Position numbers and translations under genes: made by a program. The notes beneath the pieces are model-generated. The model had not been told where the DNA came from. It searched no databases and was given only the letters and a program-made list of their open reading frames with translations. Below are positions 27,428 to 35,212 of a DNA stretch of 64,000 bases, one piece after another (within the stretch, counting starts at the first letter, position 1; each line of letters starts with the position of its first letter). The stretch comes from CAZBBC01 sp964489835 (GTDB lineage: Bacteria > Calditrichota > Calditrichia > JAJRVZ01): assembly GCA_964489835.1 (NCBI GenBank), contig CAZBBC010000013.1, positions 4,886-68,885 of the forward strand, read 5' to 3'.

Positions 27428-28524
27428 GGCGCGATCTGAGAATTGTATTTGCCGGGGGTGGCACGGGAGGTCATGTTTTTCCGGCCATTTATATGGCCGA
27501 ATATTTTAAGAAACATTGGGGGGCCGATTGCCAGTTTATTGGCACCAGGAAAGGTATCGAAAATATAAAAGTATCTCAGGCAGGTTACCTGGTGAGATAT
27601 ATTTGGATTAGTGGATTCAAGCGAGGATTTTATTTGAACAATCTGATCTTTCCACTAAAACTGATGACTAGTTCTATGCAAAGCAAAAAAATATTAAATC
27701 AGATAAAACCACATGTGGTTATTGGAACCGGCGGCTATGTTGCCGGACCAGTATTACGTCAGGCAATTAAAATGAAAATACCCACTGCTATACAGGAACA
27801 GAACAGTTATCCAGGATTAACAACCAGACTATTAGCCCCTCATGTGGATTGTGTCTTTCTTGCATATAAAGAATCAATGGCTTATCTCAAAAATTTGAAA
27901 AATTATCGGCTGGTTGGGAATCCGGTTAGAGCGAATATTATAACGAAAGACCTCAAAGAAGCCGGACAGTATTTTGGGCTCCGGCAGGAAATACCAACCA
28001 TCCTTGTTTTCGGAGGAAGTCAGGGATCACATAATATAAATATGGCTATTGATGAAATCTTATCAAAAAGGATTTTAAGACAGGTACAGATTATCTGGCA
28101 AACTGGACAGATAAATTTTGATCACTATAAGAAAAAGTACAAAAACTTTAAGGAGATAAGTCTTTGCATTCTTCCCTTTATCGATCGGATGGATTATGCT
28201 TACTCAATCAGTCAACTAGCCATCACCCGTGCAGGGGCGATGACAATTTCTGAACTGGCCGCTGCCGGATTACCAGCCATATTGATCCCCTATCCACATG
28301 CAACGGCCAATCACCAGTTAAAAAATGCCCAAACCATTGTAAATGGCGGCGGTGCATTGCTTGTTGAAGATAATTCGAACCTTACGGAATATTTGAGCAC
28401 AGCGATTCTGACATTGTTGGCATCACCGGATCAAATTAAATATATGGGTACAAAAATACATGCGTTCCATAGGAATGATACCATGGCGGAGATCTCGGAA
28501 GAGCTGACTAAATTGCTTTTATGA
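27424..28524 (+). CDS. murG: Lipid II synthase MurG
   Basis: The 366-residue GT28 glycosyltransferase has the GGGTGGHVFPA loop near residue 11, GTGGYVAGP, GGSQGSHNIN, and ITRAGAMTISELAAAGLPAILIPYPHATANHQ in overlapping conserved blocks. It adds GlcNAc to lipid I on the inner face of the membrane. It overlaps ftsW by 4 bp. Confidence 0.96.
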   Translation: MRRDLRIVFAGGGTGGHVFPAIYMAEYFKKHWGADCQFIGTRKGIENIKVSQAGYLVRYIWISGFKRGFYLNNLIFPLKLMTSSMQSKKILNQIKPHVVIGTGGYVAGPVLRQAIKMKIPTAIQEQNSYPGLTTRLLAPHVDCVFLAYKESMAYLKNLKNYRLVGNPVRANIITKDLKEAGQYFGLRQEIPTILVFGGSQGSHNINMAIDEILSKRILRQVQIIWQTGQINFDHYKKKYKNFKEISLCILPFIDRMDYAYSISQLAITRAGAMTISELAAAGLPAILIPYPHATANHQLKNAQTIVNGGGALLVEDNSNLTEYLSTAILTLLASPDQIKYMGTKIHAFHRNDTMAEISEELTKLLL

Positions 28525-28533
28525 AAAATTAAA

Positions 28534-29913
28534 ATGAGTCTTCTTAAAAAAATAAATCGCATATTTTTTACAGGAATCGGCGGGATTGGAATGAGCGGAA
28601 TTGCTGAAATATTGCTTGACAGCGGATATCAGGTATCCGGTTCTGACCGGCAATTAAGCGAGATTACCGACTATTTGACCAAGAAAGGTGCGCAGATTTA
28701 CCAGGGACATCTGGCAGAGAATCTCAAGGATGTGGATTTACTGGTATATTCTTCTGCTATTTCTGAGAATAATCCCGAACGGCAGGCAGCAGGACGATTA
28801 AATATAAAACAGATCCGCAGGGCTGAGATGCTGGCAGAGATCATGAAAGGTAAATATAGTGTTGCCGTAGCGGGAACACATGGTAAAACAACAACAACTG
28901 CGCTCTGTGCTCAGGTGGCCATCAAAGCCAAATTGGATCCTACCGTTGTGATCGGAGGAAAATTAAAAAATCTTCAAACAAATGCACGTCTCGGAGGTGG
29001 AAATATCTTTATCGCAGAGGCTGATGAATTTGATCGAAGCTTTCTGGCCTTGTCCCCGTCGGTTTCCATTTTAACTACCATTGAAGCAGATCACCTCGAT
29101 TGTTATGAAGATTTAGCTGACATTAAGCGATCATTCATCGCCTTTGCAAATAAAGTTCCAGCAGACGGATATATCATCTGTTGTATAGACGATCCCGGCA
29201 TCCGTGATATCATAGATCATCTTTCCGGGAGAATTATTTCCTATGGATTGACAGAAGATGCTGAATTCCGGGCGATAAATCTGAATTTCTCTCAATCTGG
29301 ATGTTCTTTCGATATTCAGCATAATGGATCTGATTTAGGAAACATCTTGATACAGATACCAGGGAAACATAATATTTTAAACGCAATGGCTGCTTTTATC
29401 CTTGGTTACCATTTAAATATACCTTTTGTAACGATCAAAGAAGCTTTGGAACAATTCAGGGGTGTTGATCGAAGATTCGAAATTAAAGGAACCATTAATG
29501 ATATCATGGTCGTTGATGATTATGCCCATCATCCGACTGAAGTTGCCGCCACTATTGAAAGTGCAAAACTTGGTTGGAATAAACATACGATTGTCGTATT
29601 TCAACCGCATCTTTTTTCAAGAACCCGCGATTTTTATAAAGAATTCACCGCCGCATTATCTTTGGCGGATGAAGTGATTATCGCAAAAATTTATCCGGCC
29701 AGGGAGGATCCCATTCCCGGTGTAAGCGCAGAGATGATTGTTGAATATGCCAGGGAAAAGGGATATGATAATTTTCAATATATCCCGGATAAAGAAGCAA
29801 TCGAGAATTATTTACTCAATCAACTGAAACCGCAGGATATGATCATTGTCATGGGGGCCGGTGATATCTGGACGATCGCGGAAGATTTGTTATTAAATCT
29901 GAAAAGTGTATAG
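28534..29913 (+). CDS. murC: UDP-MurNAc:L-alanine ligase MurC
   Basis: The 459-residue ligase has an N-terminal Rossmann motif FTGIGGIGMSGIAEIL, ATP-binding AGTHGKTTTTALC (about 110), AEADEFDRSFL, and DDYAHHPTEVAAT. It attaches the first L-alanine to UDP-MurNAc. Many bacteria place murB and ddl between murC and ftsQ; neither is present here, so ftsQ follows after 18 bp. Confidence 0.96.
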   Translation: MSLLKKINRIFFTGIGGIGMSGIAEILLDSGYQVSGSDRQLSEITDYLTKKGAQIYQGHLAENLKDVDLLVYSSAISENNPERQAAGRLNIKQIRRAEMLAEIMKGKYSVAVAGTHGKTTTTALCAQVAIKAKLDPTVVIGGKLKNLQTNARLGGGNIFIAEADEFDRSFLALSPSVSILTTIEADHLDCYEDLADIKRSFIAFANKVPADGYIICCIDDPGIRDIIDHLSGRIISYGLTEDAEFRAINLNFSQSGCSFDIQHNGSDLGNILIQIPGKHNILNAMAAFILGYHLNIPFVTIKEALEQFRGVDRRFEIKGTINDIMVVDDYAHHPTEVAATIESAKLGWNKHTIVVFQPHLFSRTRDFYKEFTAALSLADEVIIAKIYPAREDPIPGVSAEMIVEYAREKGYDNFQYIPDKEAIENYLLNQLKPQDMIIVMGAGDIWTIAEDLLLNLKSV

Positions 29914-29931
29914 AATCAGGGTTTATTAAAT

Positions 29932-30717
29932 ATGTCTGGAAATAGAAAAAATAAGCGTAAAGAAAAATTCTGGTCCGGATCAGGTAAGTTTTTTATAGTT
30001 GTTATTCTTATTTATTTGGCTTTCTATACATATAATAAAATTGCCGATATCAATGCCCGGCGCAGCGATAGGTATCATAAGAGTGATATTCAAATTAGAG
30101 GCAACCGATTGGTTTCCACAAAACAGATTTTAGATATCTGTGGTTTTAATACCAGGGAGGATCAAGAAATAAAGATAGCCAATGATTCTTTGGCCAGCCG
30201 ATTAATGACGCTGAAATATATAAAGGGCATTAGCATTACCCGACGGCCTCCCAGAATGCTAAATATTACAGTCGAAGAGTATGAACCGGTTGCTTTTATT
30301 TACGGAAAGGGTTTAAACCTTATAGACAGTGAGGGATATCTGATACCGGTGCCTGATAATACCATATTATGGGATTTGCCGATTATATCCGGTATTAAGG
30401 AAAGTCTGGGGACCCTTGGGAAACAATCAAAAGTCGCGGATGTTTATCTGGCCCTGGAAATCGTAAGATATCTTGAAGATGAAAATCCACTGCTGTCAAA
30501 TTTAGTTTCAGAAATAAACATCGTTAGTAAAAAATCAATTGAGTTATATCTGATAAGAGGCGGTACTAAAATCCGTATCAGCCAGGAATCATTTTACAAA
30601 GAATTATTTGTATTAAAGAATTATATCGCTAACTATCTCGATTGGGTTGAAATGGCAAAAATTGATTATATCGATTTGAGATTTGAGAATCAACTGATCG
30701 TAAAGGCAAAAACTTAA
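29932..30717 (+). CDS. ftsQ: Cell division protein FtsQ/DivIB
   Basis: The 261-residue bitopic protein has a basic cytoplasmic tail, one membrane segment (about residues 19-37), then a POTRA domain beginning IQIRGNRLVSTKQIL and the FtsQ beta domain. The position between murC and ftsA confirms the call. It organises the FtsQLB complex. No strong ribosome-binding site precedes the ATG. Confidence 0.93.
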   Translation: MSGNRKNKRKEKFWSGSGKFFIVVILIYLAFYTYNKIADINARRSDRYHKSDIQIRGNRLVSTKQILDICGFNTREDQEIKIANDSLASRLMTLKYIKGISITRRPPRMLNITVEEYEPVAFIYGKGLNLIDSEGYLIPVPDNTILWDLPIISGIKESLGTLGKQSKVADVYLALEIVRYLEDENPLLSNLVSEINIVSKKSIELYLIRGGTKIRISQESFYKELFVLKNYIANYLDWVEMAKIDYIDLRFENQLIVKAKT

Positions 30718-30780
30718 TACAATCAAGTGCATTGATCCCAATCCTAAAGAAAAATGTATTAATGTGGCAAGGAATTTAGA

Positions 30781-32010
30781 ATGAGTGATGAACGTGTTTT
30801 TGTGGGGCTTGATATCGGGACAACAAAAATAGCTGCTGTTGTTGCCCGACTGGATGAATACAATACGTTAAATATTGCCGGTGTAGGAACTTCTCCATCT
30901 CACGGTATTAGGCGTGGCGTAATAATTAACATAGAAAAGACAGTGCAATCGATTAAGAAGGCCCTTGAACAAGCACAGCTGATGTCTGGGTGTCACATCG
31001 ACAATATCTATGCAGGTATCGCCGGCGACCATATTCGTAGCATAAATAGTAAAGGTGTCATCGCCGTCAGTGGAAAAGATAAAATCATAACTCAAAATGA
31101 TATTAATCGTGTTGTCGATGCTGCCAAGGCTATTGCATTGCCGATGGACCGCGAGATTATCCATATTCTTCCTCAAGAATTTATTGTCGATGATCAGGAT
31201 GGCATTAAAGACCCTATCGGTATGGCTGGTACGCGTCTTGAATGCGAAGTACATATCGTAACTGCATCTGCTGCTGCGATACAAAATATCGCTAATTGCG
31301 TAAAACAGTCCGGTTATTCTGTTGAGGAAATTGTGCTTGAGCCATATGCTTCGAGTCTTGCCGTATTAGACCTCGATGAACTCGATTTAGGAGTGGCCCT
31401 GATGGATATTGGTGGCGGTACCACAGATGTTGCTGTTTTTCTTGATGGAAGTATCCGTTTTACATCGGTTTTAGGGCTGGGGGGTGAAAATGTGACCAAT
31501 GATTTATCTCACGGTTTAAGAACGCCGATGGATCAAGCAGAAGAAATCAAGAAAAAACACGGATGTGCCTTGCAAAGTATGGTCTCTGAAGATGATCATG
31601 TATTGGTCGATGGAATACATGGGAGGGCGCCACGCGAGTTAGCCAGAAGTGTACTCAGTGCTATCATTGAGCCTCGTATGGAGGAAATGTTCACCATGGC
31701 CTTAAGTGAACTTGAAAAATCAGATGTATATGACTCATTGGCTGCCGGGATTGTACTCACCGGGGGAGCTTCACTGCTTCCCGGCACTGTGGAACTGGCA
31801 GAAAGGGTAATCGGGGTACCCGCAAAAATAGGTATCCCCATTGTATCCGGCGGGCTGGTTGAAACTGTGAAAAGCCCTATATTCGCGACCAGTGTTGGGC
31901 TGGTTAAATATGCCGTTAATAAGAAACCACCAATGGGATCTAAAAGTAGCAGCAGTATTTTTAAACGTTTCATCGATCAGATCAAGGATTATTTCGAGGA
32001 TGCTTTTTGA
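30781..32010 (+). CDS. ftsA: Cell division protein FtsA
   Basis: The 409-residue actin-like ATPase has GLDIGTTKIAAVV (phosphate 1), the SHS2 (1C) domain, LMDIGGGTTDVAVF (phosphate 2) and IVLTGGASLLPG. The C-terminal segment SSSIFKRFIDQIKDYFEDAF is an amphipathic helix that anchors FtsA to the membrane. AAGGA lies about 8 bp before the ATG. It tethers FtsZ filaments and links them to FtsQLB and FtsW-FtsI. Confidence 0.96.
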   Translation: MSDERVFVGLDIGTTKIAAVVARLDEYNTLNIAGVGTSPSHGIRRGVIINIEKTVQSIKKALEQAQLMSGCHIDNIYAGIAGDHIRSINSKGVIAVSGKDKIITQNDINRVVDAAKAIALPMDREIIHILPQEFIVDDQDGIKDPIGMAGTRLECEVHIVTASAAAIQNIANCVKQSGYSVEEIVLEPYASSLAVLDLDELDLGVALMDIGGGTTDVAVFLDGSIRFTSVLGLGGENVTNDLSHGLRTPMDQAEEIKKKHGCALQSMVSEDDHVLVDGIHGRAPRELARSVLSAIIEPRMEEMFTMALSELEKSDVYDSLAAGIVLTGGASLLPGTVELAERVIGVPAKIGIPIVSGGLVETVKSPIFATSVGLVKYAVNKKPPMGSKSSSSIFKRFIDQIKDYFEDAF

Positions 32011-32101
32011 TTCCGATTGCTGGATGAGCTTATTAAATCAGGGACACCGATCCTTTAGATACTTAATTACATAAAGAAAAGAAAAATAAAGTCACATACA
32101 A

Positions 32102-32107
32102 TATAAT
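32102..32107 (+). promoter_or_regulatory. Possible ftsZ -10 element
   Basis: A perfect TATAAT lies in the 122-bp ftsA-ftsZ gap, 26 bp before the ftsZ ATG. No convincing -35 is seen at the right distance. An internal ftsZ promoter is common in dcw clusters, so this is a plausible but weak candidate. Confidence 0.25.
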
Positions 32108-32132
32108 TAATTTAGAATAAGGGAGATTTAAG

Positions 32133-33335
32133 ATGATTCAATTTGACAGTCTCGCAGAACAAAGTGCTAAGATTAAAGTTGTCGGGATCGGTGGTGCCGG
32201 CGGAAATGCTCTAAACGGTATGATCGAAGCTGGTTTAAGCGGTGTAGAATTTATAGCGGTAAATACCGATGCACAAAATCTTGAAAATAATCGTGCGCCA
32301 TCCCGCCTGCAAATTGGCAAAAATTTGACCAAAGGCCTGGGAGCAGGCGCAAATCCGGAAATAGGCCTGAGAGCAGCAGAAGAAGATAAAGAGGCAATAA
32401 TCAACAGTCTCACCGGTGCAGATATGGTATTTGTGACTTGTGGGATGGGCGGAGGCACAGGTACCGGGGCGGCCCCAATAATCGCTGAAATAGCAAAAGA
32501 TTTGGGTGCATTAACCGTAGGTATCATTACCAAACCGTTTAGTTTTGAAGGCTCTACCCGGCTTAAAAATGCTGAAAAAGGTATCGAAGAAATACGAAAA
32601 TGTATCGATACACTGATCGTGATTCCCAATGACCGGGTTTTTTCACTGGTCGATCGTAATACGCCGGCTATTTCAGCTTTTAAGGTTATCGATTCCACCC
32701 TTTTGGAAGCGACACGCAGTATTTCTGATCTTATTAACAATCATGGCTATATCAATTTGGATTTTGCAGATATCAAAACCGTCATGCTTGGAATGGGGGA
32801 CGCGCTCATGGGTACCGGGGTATCGACAGGTGAAGGCAGAGCTTCTACTGCCGCTGAAGAGGCTATTTCATCGCCCTTACTGGACGGGGTAAATATTAAG
32901 GGCGCACTTGGCGTTTTGATAAATATTACCGGTGGATCAAACTTAACCCTGTGGGAAGTCAATGATGCCGCTTCGATAATTCAGGAAGCCGCCGGGGAAA
33001 AGGTTAATGTGATTTTTGGTATGGTTGTGGATGAAGCACTTTCTGAGGAACTACGCGTGACAGTGATTGCCACAGGATTTAATAAAGAGGCACAAATAAA
33101 AACACAAATGGAAACTCCAAAATCTGTCCCGAAGAGTTTTGAACCCATGGATTTCGGTGAACTGGATAAACCAACCTTTATACGTAAACACAGAGAAGAA
33201 AAGAAAATAAGTCCACGTATTCCAGTTGTGAGCAAGCCACAAAAAACCAATGTATACAACTTAGAAGAAGATGATTTGCCAGAAGTACCCAATGAACTTG
33301 ATACACCGACATTTTTACGTAAACAAATGGATTAA
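32133..33335 (+). CDS. ftsZ: Cell division GTPase FtsZ with duplicated C-terminal peptide
   Basis: The 400-residue tubulin homologue has the GTP-binding GGAGGNALNGMI, tubulin signature GGGTGTGAAP and T7-loop region NLDFADIKTVM. A strong ribosome-binding site (AAGGGAG) precedes the ATG. The tail ends in LDTPTFLRKQMD (389-400), the conserved peptide that binds FtsA and other partners. A near copy, LDKPTFIRKHRE, lies 45 residues earlier (344-355), separated by a Pro-rich linker, so the tail carries two potential partner-binding peptides. It ends the dcw cluster before a bidirectional terminator. Confidence 0.97.
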   Translation: MIQFDSLAEQSAKIKVVGIGGAGGNALNGMIEAGLSGVEFIAVNTDAQNLENNRAPSRLQIGKNLTKGLGAGANPEIGLRAAEEDKEAIINSLTGADMVFVTCGMGGGTGTGAAPIIAEIAKDLGALTVGIITKPFSFEGSTRLKNAEKGIEEIRKCIDTLIVIPNDRVFSLVDRNTPAISAFKVIDSTLLEATRSISDLINNHGYINLDFADIKTVMLGMGDALMGTGVSTGEGRASTAAEEAISSPLLDGVNIKGALGVLINITGGSNLTLWEVNDAASIIQEAAGEKVNVIFGMVVDEALSEELRVTVIATGFNKEAQIKTQMETPKSVPKSFEPMDFGELDKPTFIRKHREEKKISPRIPVVSKPQKTNVYNLEEDDLPEVPNELDTPTFLRKQMD

Positions 33336-33371
33336 GTAGTACTTCCGCTAAGAATCTAACATATACAATCT

Positions 33372-33406
33372 AAAAACCCGACAGAAAAATTTGCCGGGTT
33401 TTTTTT
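33372..33406. terminator. Bidirectional terminator between ftsZ and recJ
   Basis: The 8-bp stem AAAACCCG / CGGGTTTT is followed by a T-run on the plus strand (8-9 T) and by the complement of an A-run on the minus strand. It sits between the convergent ends of ftsZ and recJ and would serve both. Confidence 0.85.
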
Positions 33407-33417
33407 ATTTCTCAACA

Positions 33418-35103
33418 TTATGACTGATTCGATTCCTTTATATCCTCTAAAACCAATTGCAGGGATTTCTTTCCATTCCAGAGATTAATCGATGGTTTAA
33501 ATGCGATATCAAAATTTTTATTGAATGTAATATTGTTCTTTAAGTCACCCTTGCGCCACCAGACACACTCGAAATCCCGGTATCCAACCTGAACGATCAG
33601 TTTTAAATGCTGTCCCTGACTCAATGAAAATATTTCCCGCATATTGGCATTTTCCAATAAAAGCACCGGTTCAGGATTCTCCTCACCATAGGGCCCGATA
33701 CTTTGAATAATTTGTACCAGCGTATCATTAAGGTGCTCAGGAAGAATAACGGAATCTATCACCAAATCCGGTTTTAAATCATCTTCTTCCAGAACGGAAT
33801 TCGCATATTCTGTAAATTTTTCAACAAACTCAGGAAAATTTTTATCAGATATTGTCAATCCGGCGGCTTTCTGGTGTCCGCCGTATGTTATATACAACTG
33901 ATTGAATTGAGAAAGGGCGTCTGTAATATGGAATCTATCTGTGCTTCTTGCCGAACCCACATAGTTGCCATCATTATCTTTGGTAAAAGCAATGACCGGT
34001 TTGTTATATTTATCTTTTAGCCGTCCGGAGATAATTCCAATAAGCCCCGGTTCCCACTCATCGCCAGATATAATAATTGCTTTATTATCTTTGATCTCCG
34101 AGTTTTTTATGGTATCAAATGCCTCATTAATATATTTTTCCTGTAATTTTTGCCGTTTATTATTCAAAGAATTAAGAATTCCTGCCAGCTCACTCGCCTT
34201 TTCCCGGGTTTCACTCAGGAGTAGTTCAACCGCCAGATCTGCCTCTTTTAATCTTCCGGCCGCATTAATACGGGGAGCAAGATAGAATCCAACGGCGATG
34301 GGTGTGATCTCTTTTCCAATTAACCCGCTGATTCGTTTAAGCTCAACGATACCCGGTCTTAAGGTTTGATTCAGACTTATTAATCCATACTTTACAATGG
34401 CATAATTCTCATCCTTTAAAGGTACGATATCTGCGATCGTTGCCAATGCCACCAGATCCAGATGCATAAGCATAAAATTTTTAAAATCTTGTTCGCTAAA
34501 CAGAGACCCGCCGATCGCATGAAAAAATTTGTAAACAATCCCTGCACCACAAAGTCCCTTAAATGGATAATTACAATCTTTACGGTTTGGGTTAACTACA
34601 GCAATAGCTGATGGCAGAGGCCCTTCCTGAATATGATGATCAAATATTATTACATCAATACCGGCACTATTAGCCGCTTCAACCGCCTCGATGGAGCTTA
34701 TCCCATTATCAACAGTAATGAGCAATTGTGTATTGAATTGTTTTGCCTTCTCAATACCGCTTTCTTTAAGTCCATAACCATCCTTTTGACGGTTAGGCAA
34801 GATGAAATTCACCGGAATATTTAATTTTTGAAATAATTTCATCATCAATGTAGTGGAAACAACACCGTCGACATCGTAATCTCCAAAAATTGTAATTTTT
34901 TCCCGGTTTTTTATCGCCTTGAGAATGCGCTCCACCGCCCGATCCATATCTTTTAATAAAAACGGATCATGAAGGCGTTCAGAGAGTCTGAAATCTTCGA
35001 GATGTTCCGGTGTTAATCCTCTGTTTCTCAGAAGAATATCATTAATAGGTAAATTCGTATCACTATTCAGAATATTCCACTTCTTTAAAGGTAATACATT
35101 CAT
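33418..35103 (-). CDS. recJ: Single-stranded-DNA-specific exonuclease RecJ
   Basis: The protein has 561 residues from the ATG at 35103, chosen because AAGGCGGAA sits just upstream; an in-frame ATG at 35145 would add 14 residues. DHH phosphoesterase motifs are intact: FGDYDVDGVVST (motif I), DNGIS, DHHIQEG (motif III), then the DHHA1 domain with GSARST and YGGHQKAAG, and a C-terminal OB-like domain. It degrades single-stranded DNA 5' to 3' in recombination and repair. It lies next to a helicase-exonuclease, suggesting a repair neighbourhood. Confidence 0.93.
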   Translation of the reverse strand: MNVLPLKKWNILNSDTNLPINDILLRNRGLTPEHLEDFRLSERLHDPFLLKDMDRAVERILKAIKNREKITIFGDYDVDGVVSTTLMMKLFQKLNIPVNFILPNRQKDGYGLKESGIEKAKQFNTQLLITVDNGISSIEAVEAANSAGIDVIIFDHHIQEGPLPSAIAVVNPNRKDCNYPFKGLCGAGIVYKFFHAIGGSLFSEQDFKNFMLMHLDLVALATIADIVPLKDENYAIVKYGLISLNQTLRPGIVELKRISGLIGKEITPIAVGFYLAPRINAAGRLKEADLAVELLLSETREKASELAGILNSLNNKRQKLQEKYINEAFDTIKNSEIKDNKAIIISGDEWEPGLIGIISGRLKDKYNKPVIAFTKDNDGNYVGSARSTDRFHITDALSQFNQLYITYGGHQKAAGLTISDKNFPEFVEKFTEYANSVLEEDDLKPDLVIDSVILPEHLNDTLVQIIQSIGPYGEENPEPVLLLENANMREIFSLSQGQHLKLIVQVGYRDFECVWWRKGDLKNNITFNKNFDIAFKPSINLWNGKKSLQLVLEDIKESNQS

Positions 35104-35212
35104 TATATTTCCGCCTTCCATGGTATTTAATACTAGCGATGTCATTCAAACGCCGTAAATAGACAAAATCAGTATTATTCAATTTTTTAGATGAGATGAT
35201 CTGATGCTGTAT

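Noticed and set aside
32138..32740. A 200-residue minus-strand frame
   Set aside because: It is the antisense shadow of ftsZ, with Ala/Pro/Ser-rich composition and no family features.
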